Shown: positions 1 through 8,866 of the stretch, piece by piece | Layout of the letters: every line of letters begins with the position of its first letter | Numbering within the stretch: position 1 is the first letter of the stretch | Origin: Funneliformis mosseae | Taxonomy: Eukaryota > Glomeromycota > Glomeromycetes > Glomerales > Glomeraceae | Length of the DNA: 25,494 nt | Direction of reading: 5' to 3' | NCBI GenBank assembly: GCA_910592005.1 | Contig: CAJVPP010000847.1 | Location: 1 to 25,494, forward strand | Translations under genes and position numbers: made by a program | Notes under the pieces: model-generated | Databases searched by the model: none | Told to the model about the DNA's origin: nothing | What the model saw: the letters and a program-made list of their open reading frames with translations, nothing else

Positions 1-578
1 ATTTTCTTTATTTTATTTATTTTATCATTATTAGTAAGTATTTTTATATAAATAGGAATGATTCATCGATGTAAAAAAGGATGAGAATTGTCTTGTCTTG
101 AATAATTCTTTTGATAAATAAACTGTTTAATACAGACGCACCGACAGAGACAGTACTAGTCTTTTATTTGTTAAATAATTATTTGCACGTATTTCACCCA
201 GTTTGTCGTGATTCTCTTTAATTTCTTATCTTGTATCTCTATTCTTACTCTTCCATGTGAAGGAAACCTTCTGCTAAACTGTGATATCGTAGGTGATTTA
301 CCCATGATCTAAAAGAACTGGCGTAATAATATATAAAGCAAATACTCAATTTAAGTTCTCATTTACTTTAACAGAATAGACTTAACTATGTGAGATTATT
401 TGTGATTATGAAAATTAAACATCTTGTTCTATCTGTTTTAAAAGTTTTATATTGAACAAATATTGTAAAAAATTTTTTCAAAATATAAGTATAAAATGAA
501 TAAATAAGCTAATCAAATTTCAAGAATCTGTAATAGAATATTCTAGAATCTGTTTCCTTTTTGGTATATCCCCTAACT
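1..578. other. Left flank, no gene recognised
   Basis: No convincing coding frame on either strand. Positions 60-340 are of more balanced composition than the following 700 bases, which would suit an untranslated region or promoter of a gene lying to the left of the window. An AATAAA hexamer at 117-122 on the plus strand could be a polyadenylation signal of such a gene, but nothing else supports this. Confidence 0.3.
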
Positions 579-735
579 GAATTAGCTAAAATTTGACCTA
601 TCTTATTTATAGCTGATTTACATCTAATTGGTATATATTAGAAATCAGCTAAGAATTAGCTAAAATTCATCCTATTTTATTTATAACCAATTGATGTCTA
701 ATTTATATCTTATTGGTATACATCTAAAATCAACT
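579..735. repeat. Two-copy direct repeat with internal hairpin
   Basis: Two diverged copies, starting at 579 and 653 (period about 74 bp), both open with GAATTAGCTAAAATT and share the order 'TATTTAT ... CTAATT ... TTGGTAT'. Copy 1 contains an imperfect inverted repeat at 611-650 (AGCTGATTT against AAATCAGCT). The repeat lies just beyond the C-terminal end of the Plavaka relic and might be subterminal sequence of that element, but no matching inverted end was found on its other side. Confidence 0.5.
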
Positions 736-1110
736 AAAATATTTTAAAATAAAATAAATTCAGAAGGAAATATAATTGATATTTAGGATTAACAGCCAAA
801 TAATGCTAAAAACATTCAATTTATTTTCATAAATAATATTTTTTATTAATTAAATTAATAGCCAAATATTTTTTTGCATTTTGTCAGGTTGAAATTCGAT
901 AATTAATTAATAAAAATCAACCTAAAATATGATATACTGATTATGTGTAAAATAATATTAGACTTAACCAGAGTAACAATCGACTGTATCATCATTTATA
1001 ATAAATTTAGCTAAAATATACAAATTTTTACATATCATAAAAACATTAATAATCTAAAGATTTCAGAACTAATTCAGTACTTTTTGAATTGATTTATTTT
1101 AATCTAAATT
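736..1110. other. A+T-rich spacer
   Basis: Very A+T-rich sequence with no open frame of useful length and no recognisable element. It may include the 3' untranslated end of the minus-strand Plavaka relic that stops being readable near 1110. Confidence 0.35.
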
Positions 1111-1784
1111 GTTATACTATCTTCTGAATCCTTATCAAATAGCTTTCTAAAATTAAACATGATATAAGTCACATTATAATATTCAACTATTAAATCAAGC
1201 ATTTTACTTGAAATAATTATATCATCAGATAATGATTTAAGAAATTTGCTAAAAAATGGTTTACTATCAGAAATATTTGATTTCTTAATATTTTATGAAT
1301 TCATCCAAAATCAGTAGATTTCATTAGAAGAAAATTTGTCTGTATCTGAAAGAGAACCAATTGAAGGCTGATTGTCTAACAATTCAAGTCCTTTTATCTC
1401 AATACTACTAGAACTTAAGGAATTATAAAAAGCTCCTTATATTACTCTTTTAAATTTATCAGATTTTTTATCAGAATTATCATTTGCTGATAAAATTGGT
1501 AATATTCTAACAATTGTTTTGCATTAGGTTTATTGCGTCACCAATTTTTAATATTATCAATAGTTACATACTGTATATAAGATGTAGTTGACTTTTACCT
1601 AATGTGTTTATATTAGTTACATCAGAATATAATATCAAGGATAAAAGTTTTACGTCAGTTAGTAAACATTCTTTAGTATTTTTCTATCATATTTCAGTAT
1701 TATATTTACTATATATTCTTTTTTCATCAATCTTTAAGATAATTGATATTAATATAATAATATATAAATATAAATTTAAATAAT
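1111..1784 (-). pseudogene. Plavaka-type transposase relic, C-terminal part
   Basis: Minus-strand reading gives KLLSLILYSDVTNINTLGK, then, after frame slips, NIKNWRRNKPNAKQLLE and PILSANDNSD. This is the block around the catalytic-type aspartate (LILYSD) of Plavaka transposases, a CACTA-related DDE group common in fungi (domain recalled as PF18759). It continues the N-terminal part at 3047-3768, from which it is separated by the Tc1/mariner insertion. After 'FKRVI-stop-GAFYNSL' (about 1430) the frame passes directly to a segment that looks like the far C-terminus (EYYNVTYIMFNFRKLFDKD, about 1130-1190), so most of the catalytic core seems deleted. Several stops and shifts make it non-functional. 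The family assignment rests on recalled motifs; the decay is directly visible. Confidence 0.6.
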
Positions 1785-1786
1785 TA

Positions 1787-1815
1787 CAGTAGCAGTCATA
1801 AGTATCTGACTACCT
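1787..1815 (+). repeat. Tc1/mariner left terminal inverted repeat
   Basis: Begins CAGTAGCAGTCATAAGTATC directly after a TA. It pairs with the inverted copy at 3016-3044 at 25 of 29 positions. Confidence 0.88.
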
Positions 1816-2049
1816 CTAACTCCAGCTATAAATAAGTAAATTTAAAATTTTTTTTATTTAAAAAATACATAACCAACTAATTAAAATTAATACATTGTGT
1901 AATCATTATCTAACTCTATAAGTGCAACTGTATGCCTTTTCATGCTAGCTATCAAATTCGTGCAAGTATAGGTAATAATCAGTTCCATTCTTTTGTAAGT
2001 TCTCTCTTTAACTCTCTAATTGATCAATTTTTTTTTTGTATATTAATTT

Positions 2050-2878
2050 TTATTAACCTCCAAACATTTTCTATAGGATTTTAGTCTAGAGACATTGATG
2101 ACCAAGAAAGTACCTCAATGCCATTTTCTTCCATTTTTTTGTGATTTTTGATCGATGTTTTAGATCATTATCTTTTTATAAGATCCAATCTATGTTACCT
2201 TTACTAAAAAGTTTAGAGGTGGAAGTCAAAAGATTCTGCTCATAAATAGTACATATAAATTTAGTATTAAGATTCCTTTGAAAGCAAAATAGCTTACCAA
2301 ATCCAAAAACAGAAAAACATCTCTAAATATGAACTTTTGATGGATGCTTAACAGAACGAAATACTTTTTTTCTATCAGAAAACTACCAAACCTTTTTTTT
2401 GATGTATATAATTAAAATATACTCTTATCTGTAAAAACAACTCAATTCCAATCAAAATTCTTATGTTTTTTTGCCCATTGCAACTTTTCTTTCAATTGTC
2501 TTCTTTAAGTAAAGGTTTAGAAATTTTATTACTAAACTTTCCTCTAGACTTACGAAGACGTTACCTTACTATTTTTACACTAAGCCCAATACCTCTTTCT
2601 TCCATTTTTTCTTGTATTTGAATAGCTGTTATATTATGTTTTTTTTTGTCATCTTTACAATCTTATCATCTTATTTCGTAAATATTATACAAGGCTGCTT
2701 TAGTTTTTTTGAAGTACTTAAGTCCTAATTTTCATAATATTTTTTAACCCAATAAATAGCTGTAAACTTATTACAACGTATCTGTTTAGTAATAAATCTA
2801 AAACTAAACTTTGGACTAGCTGAGTGTTCACGTAAAAAGACAATTTTATATCATTTCTCTAAAGAAAGTTCTATTTTT
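2050..2878 (-). pseudogene. Tc1-like transposase, degraded
   Basis: This would be the cut-and-paste DDE transposase of the surrounding element. From the N-terminus one reads a first helix-turn-helix (ITKQIRCNKFTAIYWVKKYY), a second one (ITAIQIQEKMEERGIGLSVK), and a linker ending KLQWAKKHKNFDW. The first catalytic block follows as VFTDKS near 2410, where family members have D-E-S. The second aspartate lies in KDNDLKHRSKITKKW (about 2130-2175) and the last block is NPIENVW (about 2055-2077). Spacing between the second and third acids fits the Tc1 D34-35E type. Several in-frame stops and indels interrupt it, so it cannot make a protein. Most stops could have come from CAA, CGA or TGG by one transition. 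Confidence 0.85.
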
Positions 2879-3015
2879 CAAGTGAAAGTTTGATGATTAT
2901 CTAAATTTTTTTTTGTATCATTAATACTTATAAATTTACAGGTAATCATGTATTGTGTTACATTATATTTCTAAAAAATTTAAGGGGTAGTTATATAATA
3001 ATTTTAGACAATCTT

Positions 3016-3044
3016 AGGTGATCAGATACTTATGATCGCTACTG
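3016..3044 (-). repeat. Tc1/mariner right terminal inverted repeat
   Basis: Inverted copy of 1787-1815, followed by the TA target duplicate at 3045-3046. Confidence 0.88.
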
Positions 3045-3046
3045 TA

Positions 3047-3768
3047 TCTCAAGATTTTTAAAATTTAACATAAAGTTTTTTATTATATTAGAAATAATTA
3101 GAATATTTTTTATGCAATTTATAAGATTGCAATAATGAAAATAATATTCAATATTATTATAAATTATTATACAAGTCTTTTGATAAACTAAATTTTGTTG
3201 ATTCATATTATCTGTATATTATCATTCTTGTTCAATTGATTTAGATAATGAAGATTTAGTAAGATTTACATGCTTATTAAAAAAATGGATTATTTCATTT
3301 TCTGCTTTATTACTCAATTTATTTTTAATTATTAATATTATAAAATCTTCATATACTTTATTGGGGTAATTTACATTTACTTCAGATTCAACTTCTTCTA
3401 AAATATCTTGATTTATTATTGAATCTTCAGATATAAAATTTTCTGAATTGCTGTTATAGTTACTTAAAAGTGATAATTCTTCAAAAGGTGAAGGAAGATC
3501 TTTATATAAACTTTCATAATGCATCTAAAATAAATTATATTTAAAAATATTTTCCAAAAAGTCAAAAATCTTTATCTATAATATATATCTCAATAGAATT
3601 AATAGAATTAAAAATCTTTTTACTTTCTAATAAAATATCATTAATATCTATAATAGAATTATCATCACTTTCATCACTTCTAAATGAATTACAAACATTA
3701 ATATACTTGTTATATCCTGAATAACTATTAAATGTTCACTTACAAAATGGATATTTATAATTAATCAT
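3047..3768 (-). pseudogene. Plavaka-type transposase relic, zinc-finger N-terminal part
   Basis: Starts with ATG at 3766-3768. MINYKYPFCK-stop-TFNSYSGYNKYINVC is a decayed C2H2-like finger in which the first cysteine and a histidine have become tyrosine and an arginine-type codon reads TGA. An acidic stretch (SDESDDNSIID) follows. After a probable short intron, whose 3' site TTTATTTTAG ends at 3525, a 100-codon open stretch (3524-3222) contains IHFFNKHVNLTKSSLSKS. Beyond its stop the same frame reads YTDNMNQQNLVYQKT and INCIKNILIISNI, down to the Tc1 insertion. The zinc finger plus this region matches the N-terminal layout of fungal Plavaka proteins as I recall them. The open 100-codon piece alone is unlikely to be a gene. 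Confidence 0.55.
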
Positions 3769-4053
3769 TTATTATTTTATGTACTGTATGTATAATAGTT
3801 TAAAGGATTTATTGTATTTTTTATTTGATCTATTTAAGGAGATATTAAAATCTATTTATAATAATTTTTTGATAGTTTTCACCAACTGGCTTATATTTGC
3901 TGATAATTTTGCATTTTAATTTCTATATCATATCACTCAGCGGTTCTCAGAAAATTTATTATATTAAAAAAAGAAACGCTTAGAAGTTGTGCTAGAGTCC
4001 ACAGATATATGCCTTTTCTACAGCAAACTGCTTTTTCAAAAAATACAAATTAA

Positions 4054-4820
4054 CTACTTAAATTGCATCTGCTGTATATCAGTGGCACTACTACCCAAAA
4101 CTTCTATAATTTCTTCTACTACAGATTGTTCTCGAGAATGAACACTTTCATTATCTTCCTCATCATCTTCCTTATCAGATTTGAACCCAAATCCCATATC
4201 GCCCTTAATTCTTTGCTACAGAATTAAAAATTTTAATATTATTTATATAATATTACATAATATTACTTAAATCTTTTAATAATTACTATATTACTTCAGA
4301 TTGATTTTTTCATGACTGAACTATTTATTTGCAGATTTTCATTTATTATTAACTTCTTGATCGATTCCAAGAATGCCTGCACTCTTAATATGCTAATTAA
4401 CACCTCTCAATTCTTCATCTTAAATAAGCTCTCCATGTTGCATATAAAATAAATATATTTAATAAATATATATTTAAATAAAAATAAATAATAAATTTAA
4501 GCTACTACCTCTAGAAAGCCAGAATTCACTTCTCATCAATTCATAAAACTATATTTGTTGTTCTTCTGGCTTCTCCTTCTAAAATTCTTTTTGCATTATG
4601 GTATCCTCTTACTAAGGAATACCGTTTATTTTGACACTGTCTCGCAGTTATTTGAATATTATTATTTGTGTTTAAATTATTTGCGATTCTTTCCCATAAA
4701 CCAGCATGGTCAGAATTTCTTGTATATTCAAAATAACATTGATATATACATAGTGAATTTTCTTGATTTTTTTTTTTATTTTTTACAATAAATTCAAGAA
4801 TAATTTAAGTTGTTTTAAAA
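4054..4820 (-). pseudogene. SANT/Myb-like (trihelix-type) DNA-binding protein, decayed
   Basis: On the minus strand, LWERIANNLNTNNNIQITAR followed by QCQNKRYSLVRGYHNAKRI is a SANT/Myb-like helix set: tryptophan, the 'ITARQC' recognition helix and a third aromatic. It continues, after a frame slip near 4545, as FYELMRSEFWLSRGSS. After a likely intron comes QHGELI-stop-DEELRGVN, then HIKSAGILGIDQEVNNK. A second probable intron (5' site near 4300, 3' site CTGTAG near 4212) leads to an acidic tail, DKEDDEEDNE, ending in QMQFK and a TAG at 4054-4056. At least five stops and one shift are present. Similar short proteins are, from memory, expanded in Glomeromycotina. No catalytic domain is visible. 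The N-terminal end is uncertain. Confidence 0.5.
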
Positions 4821-4884
4821 AAAAGTTAAATTTAATTATTTTTGATTGTTTGATATAAAATAAAAATTCTCCAAAATGACGTTC

Positions 4885-4961
4885 GTTGCTCTTTACTTTG
4901 GTCATAATACGCCCGTTACTTTAGGCATAATTGATTGGGTATAATTGTGCTCTTTACTTTG
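4885..4961 (+). promoter_or_regulatory. Three spaced copies of a TTTACTTTGG-like motif
   Basis: GCTCTTTACTTTG occurs at 4888-4900 and again exactly at 4949-4961. A related GTTACTTTAGGCATAATT in between (from about 4915) resembles the first copy's downstream part GGTCATAATAC. The group lies 310-390 bp upstream of the five-repeat Myb gene. An ATTGG (inverted CCAAT) is at about 4934-4938. A role as a promoter element is only inferred from position and repetition. Confidence 0.3.
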
Positions 4962-5006
4962 AACAAGCTTAATTATTTTACAGTTAAAAATTATTATGTT
5001 AAGAAG

Positions 5007-5195
5007 TTAGGTAAATGTAGTGAGAGGAATCTTAATAAAGTATTCCTTTGAAAGATCCACAACAAAAGAATATTTTCGTAATAGAATTTCATAAAGCTGA
5101 TGTCGCACACATTTTCGATACCCACCCCCAATAGGCTGGCGAAAATACCCATTGTCATTATCATATGTCAATGATGTAATTGTACACCATCTCAT
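5007..5195 (-). other. Small open frame, 62 codons, uncertain
   Basis: The predicted peptide begins MRWCTITSLTYDNDNGYF and ends KIPLTTFT. I recognise no domain. It lies on the opposite strand within the 300-bp upstream region of the Myb gene, and its composition is less A+T-rich than its surroundings (for example the run around 5120-5140). Either it is chance coding in a promoter, or a remnant exon of a divergent gene. No splice or regulatory support was seen. Confidence 0.15.
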
Positions 5196-5258
5196 AAATA
5201 AAACAATTAAACCAAAAAATTTGAATATTTTTTTATTGTTTAACGTTAATATAAATAA

Positions 5259-5327
5259 ATGATTTTAAAAGATGTTAAAAAGATCATTATTGTTTCTAAA
5301 TGTAAATATACGAGTAATTCACTTTGA
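5259..5327 (+). promoter_or_regulatory. Upstream ORF overlapping the Myb start codon
   Basis: An ATG at 5259-5261 opens a 22-codon frame that ends at TGA 5325-5327. It overlaps the main start at 5272 in a different frame. Such an arrangement would reduce initiation at 5272 and favour leaky scanning or a later start. Whether the transcript includes it is unknown. Confidence 0.35.
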
Positions 5328-6228
5328 AAATTGTTTGAGAAAAATTCTTACGACTAGTGGTTTACAAAAGTATAGTAATTCAAGTCAAAATGAACAAACC
5401 ACTACGGATAATTCTAATAATGACGAGCAAGTTATTCCAAACCTAAAATCGAAAGATATGACTTATTGGACACAACATGAAACAGATATTCTTAAAAATG
5501 CAGTTTTAAAACATGGAAATAAATGGACATATATTACAAAGGAGTATTTTCAATCTAATAAAAAACCTGAAACATTATGTCAAAAATGGAAAACCATTAG
5601 GTTAAGCGAATCGAGACCATCATATTATAATAAATGGTCGACTGAAGAAAATAAATTATTAATCAAAGGAGTGGAAAAATATGGTGTCGGAAATTGGACA
5701 GAGATATCAAAATTAATTAGAACTAAAGATAGTTATCAGATTCAAAAAAAGTGGAAACAAGTTTCAAAGAAAAAAAGCGGTAAATGGACAAAAGAAGAAG
5801 ATAGGCTCTTATTCAAATTAATTGAGGAATACGGAGGTAAATGGAATATAATCAGCGATTTTATAGATCGACCTTATAATTCATGCCTGATGAGATATCA
5901 GACGCTTAGTTTTAAACCTTGGACACCGGAAGAAAATAATAAACTCCGAGATGCCATTTTAAAATATGATCATGATTGGGATAAAATCATGAAAAATTTT
6001 CCAGATCGAACTTTAAATGAGATAAAAAAATATTATTGGAACAATCCGAAAGCTAACCCACATGCTAATACTGGTAGGTGGAAAGAAGGAGAGATCAAGA
6101 AATTCTGGGAAGCCTTTGAAATATATGGCAAAAAATGGATTAATGTTTCGAAAGATGTTGGTACGAGGACACCGAAACAGTGTCATATGTTCTTTCGAAC
6201 GAGAGAATATAATAAGATGAACACCTAA
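5272..6228 (+). CDS. Five-repeat SANT/Myb-like protein with likely mitochondrial presequence
   Basis: Single-exon gene of 318 codons and apparently intact. Five tandem SANT/Myb repeats carry the spaced aromatics of the fold: W66-W85-W106, W122-W142-W161, W172-W191-Y209, W217-W236-Y255 and W270-W289-F307. Such repeats normally bind DNA or chromatin. Residues 1-36 (MLKRSLLFLNVNIRVIHFEN then CLRKIL) are rich in Arg, Lys, Ser and hydrophobics and contain few acids, as in mitochondrial presequences. Residues 37-60 are a polar Asn/Ser/Thr linker. The next in-frame methionine, M63, stands three residues before the first repeat, so a later start would give a form without the presequence. The start at 5272 is chosen because it gives the longest frame with this presequence. 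A possible polyadenylation signal AATAAA lies at 6427-6432. Organelle location is inference; nuclear alternatives (Myb-type or snRNA-activating-like factors) remain open. Confidence 0.85.
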   Translation: MLKRSLLFLNVNIRVIHFENCLRKILTTSGLQKYSNSSQNEQTTTDNSNNDEQVIPNLKSKDMTYWTQHETDILKNAVLKHGNKWTYITKEYFQSNKKPETLCQKWKTIRLSESRPSYYNKWSTEENKLLIKGVEKYGVGNWTEISKLIRTKDSYQIQKKWKQVSKKKSGKWTKEEDRLLFKLIEEYGGKWNIISDFIDRPYNSCLMRYQTLSFKPWTPEENNKLRDAILKYDHDWDKIMKNFPDRTLNEIKKYYWNNPKANPHANTGRWKEGEIKKFWEAFEIYGKKWINVSKDVGTRTPKQCHMFFRTREYNKMNT

Positions 6229-6426
6229 TAAGTTTTTTTAGATTGATGGACAGTAATTTCTTTTTCTTTTTGTATTTTTAAAAGGCTAGTTCAATATTAA
6301 TATTGCTTATTTCAGTAATTTAATTCAGAATTGAAAATTCATTAGCAAATTTATTATAATTTTTTCTTGAATGGTGTCAGATTTCTTTAGGTCACGCGAT
6401 ACGTTCACAAATGTAATGTCAAGATT

Positions 6427-6432
6427 AATAAA
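6427..6432 (+). terminator. Possible polyadenylation signal of the Myb gene
   Basis: AATAAA on the coding strand about 200 bp after the Myb stop codon. In sequence this A+T-rich the hexamer is weak evidence by itself. Confidence 0.25.
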
Positions 6433-6489
6433 ATACAAAAGTTTAGAATTAACAAATGATGCTAAATAATTATTTCAAAATGTAAAATT

Positions 6490-7080
6490 AATTTAAATAA
6501 ACTTAGAACAGGATCAAGGCGAAGTTGGATGGGTTGAAAATTGGGTATTTTCGATCAGAATATTTTGAATGAAATATGGTTCCAAACAAAATTTTAACAT
6601 TACGTTGATTTCTCATACCATTCTTCTTTGTGAAATCATAAGTTTTTGTTGAGCTAATTTTTTTATCATTTTTAAACATCTTGTCAAATAATCCTTTTCA
6701 TTCTTACTTTTTTTTTTTTTTTTTTTTTATATTGAACGTTATCATTTCGTAGTCACGCGTTATGACCACCGCGCAAAATTATGAAGGATACATAATTCAC
6801 GATTTGCACAGAAATCAGAATAAACGAGGAAGAGATGGAAGAAAATTATTAATAAGAGTGTACTTTGGACCGTGATGTAATTGTCATATAGATAATATTT
6901 TATTGAAAAAGTAATTGAATTTTGAGTTGGAGATTGATCGAAAATTTCAGAATATCTAATATCAAGGTACACTATAAAAGGCATCCAAATTAAATCCTTT
7001 GGTTAATGAAAGGTTTGAAATTACTATTTACAGATTTGAAAAAAAAGGTAGCAAATTTTGTTGGAATAAGAACTCCTTTA
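6490..7080 (+). other. Island of more balanced composition with T21 tract, small ORF and TATA-like box
   Basis: The island stands out from the desert to its right. It contains a run of 21 T (6708-6728), then an ATG at 6762 opening a 37-codon frame that starts MTTAQNYEGYIIHDLHRNQN and stops at 6873-6875, and TATAAAAG at 6973-6980. The small frame is basic at its C-terminal half and matches no family I know. An opposite-strand frame (6760-6984) is equally unrecognised. It may be the first exon of a lost gene, a short peptide gene or a promoter remnant; I cannot decide from the sequence. Confidence 0.2.
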
Positions 7081-8239
7081 TAACGTTATACTCACTAGAA
7101 ATATCTAACAACATCATATAATATCATCAAATAACATTTTCTTCATTACCATAAGATGCTAAATATAGCTAAAGTTTATACAAAAGGTTCAAGAAACAAA
7201 AACAAAAATAAATTTTAATTTTTAGTCAGTTTAATATATTAATTTTAATTAGATATTTAAATCAGCAAATTTGTTTTTTTTTTCAAGAACTAGTTTTAGT
7301 ATTAAAAGAAGATTTTTAATATTTTATAAAAAAATTAAACATACTGGGATTTTTTTAATATTATAGAATTTTTATTATAGAATTTTGTGTATTATATATT
7401 TGCTATATGAAACATCATCATAAGTATATAATTAATAATTTAATATGAAAATAATATACCTCTTTTATTACTTTTATTATCACTAAATCACTTAATAAAA
7501 ATGTTTTATGGATTGCTTATATAAGCGTTTTATAGTAAAAAGGAAAAAAATTACCAAAAAAATATTTTTTGAGTTAATGTTAAATCTATATTTATTTTAC
7601 TAAAAAAATAATATTAAACTTACAAAAAAAAAAAATTTTTTTGATAGTTTCCTTCTTTTCTACTATTTATCAAATAATATAGGCAAAAAATATATATTAT
7701 AAAAAATTAAATATAAAATAAAAAAAAAGAAAAATAATCCTAATCATAAAACTTTATCTTCTAAATAAATAATTTAATATGATATTTTATAGACAAAAAT
7801 TCTTATTTTTATTTGCTTAAAAACTTATTTAATATTTATAAAAATGATATATTAAAAAATTTGATAATAATATATTTAGCTATTAAATAATATGAAATTT
7901 AAAGAATTCATAAGAATAAGTTCTTAAAGAAATATTTTCAAAGTATTTTTTAATAATAAATATACTAAATAATATGTATTTTTAAAAAAAATTTTATACT
8001 TCTAAATACTAATGATAAATCAGTCTAAATTAATTTAAAATCAAAGATTATCAAAAATCAGCTATTGTAAATTAATATAATCAAATTAATTTAATAAATT
8101 CAAAATTACTAAATCAAAAATATAATTAATATATACTTCAAATTATTATAATCATTATTAATATTACATAATTTGCATATTTAAATATATTTACTAATTT
8201 ATTTATTTATTTATTATTTACACTATTAAAATTATATCA
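7081..8239. other. A+T-rich desert, no gene seen
   Basis: Over 1.1 kb of mostly A and T with homopolymer and AT-alternating tracts. No open frame of useful length, no recognisable transposase fragment and no inverted ends were found. Confidence 0.5.
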
Positions 8240-8602
8240 AAAAGATTTTCTTTTACTTTTATATTATTTTAATTTCAATTAATAATTTTTAGCACTTTAA
8301 TTTAATTAATTTAATTTATAAATCTTAAATAAAGTTATTTAATAGATTCAAATTTAGTTAAATATTTATTTTTATTAAAATTAATTTAATATTTATAAAG
8401 TAAATCAAAATTTTCATAATAGTAATAACAATGGAATTTACTTTTATTGTTTTAATAAAATTTTAACAATTTAAATTAAAAAAATAAATTTTTAAAGACT
8501 AATGAAGTTATATAGCAAATTTGTTTTAGTTAAATATTAATCTTTATTAAAATTAATTTAATGATATTTTAGCTTTTTAATTTAAGAAAATTAACTTTTA
8601 AA
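8240..8602 (+). repeat. Tandem array of ~175-bp units, left part
   Basis: Recurring anchors AAATAAAGTTATTTA (8327-8341) and AATGAAGTTATATAGC (about 8501-8516) are about 172 bp apart. Each is followed by the same order: TTTAGTTAAATATTAAT, TTTATTAAAATTAATTTAAT, and, in the first unit, ATAAAGTAAATCAAAATTTT. The array continues beyond the hAT insertion at 13179-13560, so it was once a single block. Confidence 0.65.
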
Positions 8603-8610
8603 GTCTTTGT
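8603..8610 (+). repeat. hAT target-site duplication, left copy
   Basis: GTCTTTGT directly before the element's first base. The right copy GTCTTTAT (13179-13186) differs at one position. Eight bases is the standard duplication length for hAT elements. Confidence 0.8.
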
Positions 8611-8866
8611 TAGAGTTTTGAATTTAACCTGATGGATTAGATAACCTGATGGATTGACTTAAAAATTTTAGATTAAATCTATAATTTGATGACCTGATAT
8701 CGAATCAAATCAAATCCTTAATCTGATCTGATCAATTTATAATAAAATTTACTAACTATATTATTAATTAATCATCAATCTTTTTTTTATCTTTTTTTTC
8801 ATATTTTGAACATTTTCATTCTCAAGTGTCTAAAATGTTTAACAAAAATATTTAAAGCATTCTTAT

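Larger units (their letters stand above)
1787..3044 (-). mobile_element. Tc1/mariner element, complete but dead
   Basis: The 1258-bp element is bounded by 29-bp terminal inverted repeats beginning CAGTAGC, with 25 of 29 positions matching and all four differences transitions. TA dinucleotides at 1785-1786 and 3045-3046 are the expected target duplication. Its only gene is a degraded minus-strand transposase. Element length, TA target and transposase type all agree with the Tc1/mariner superfamily. It is inserted inside the Plavaka transposase relic, so it is the younger of the two. Confidence 0.88.

Noticed and set aside
3222..3524. 100-codon minus-strand frame as a stand-alone small gene
   Set aside because: The frame continues in recognisable Plavaka-like sequence past its stop and a zinc-finger exon lies upstream, so it is a piece of a decayed transposase.
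3780..4000. Possible right-hand inverted end of the Plavaka element pairing with 579-735
   Set aside because: Only a few short words agree (for example CAACTGG against CAATTGG); no consistent inverted alignment or target duplication was found.
4555..4791. 78-codon plus-strand hydrophobic frame that looks like a membrane protein
   Set aside because: It is the complement of the SANT-like pseudogene. The Phe/Leu/Tyr-rich content comes from reading A-rich codons backwards.
6760..6984. 74-codon minus-strand frame with a hydrophobic stretch
   Set aside because: No domain, no start context and no neighbour supports it; the island is reported as unassigned instead.
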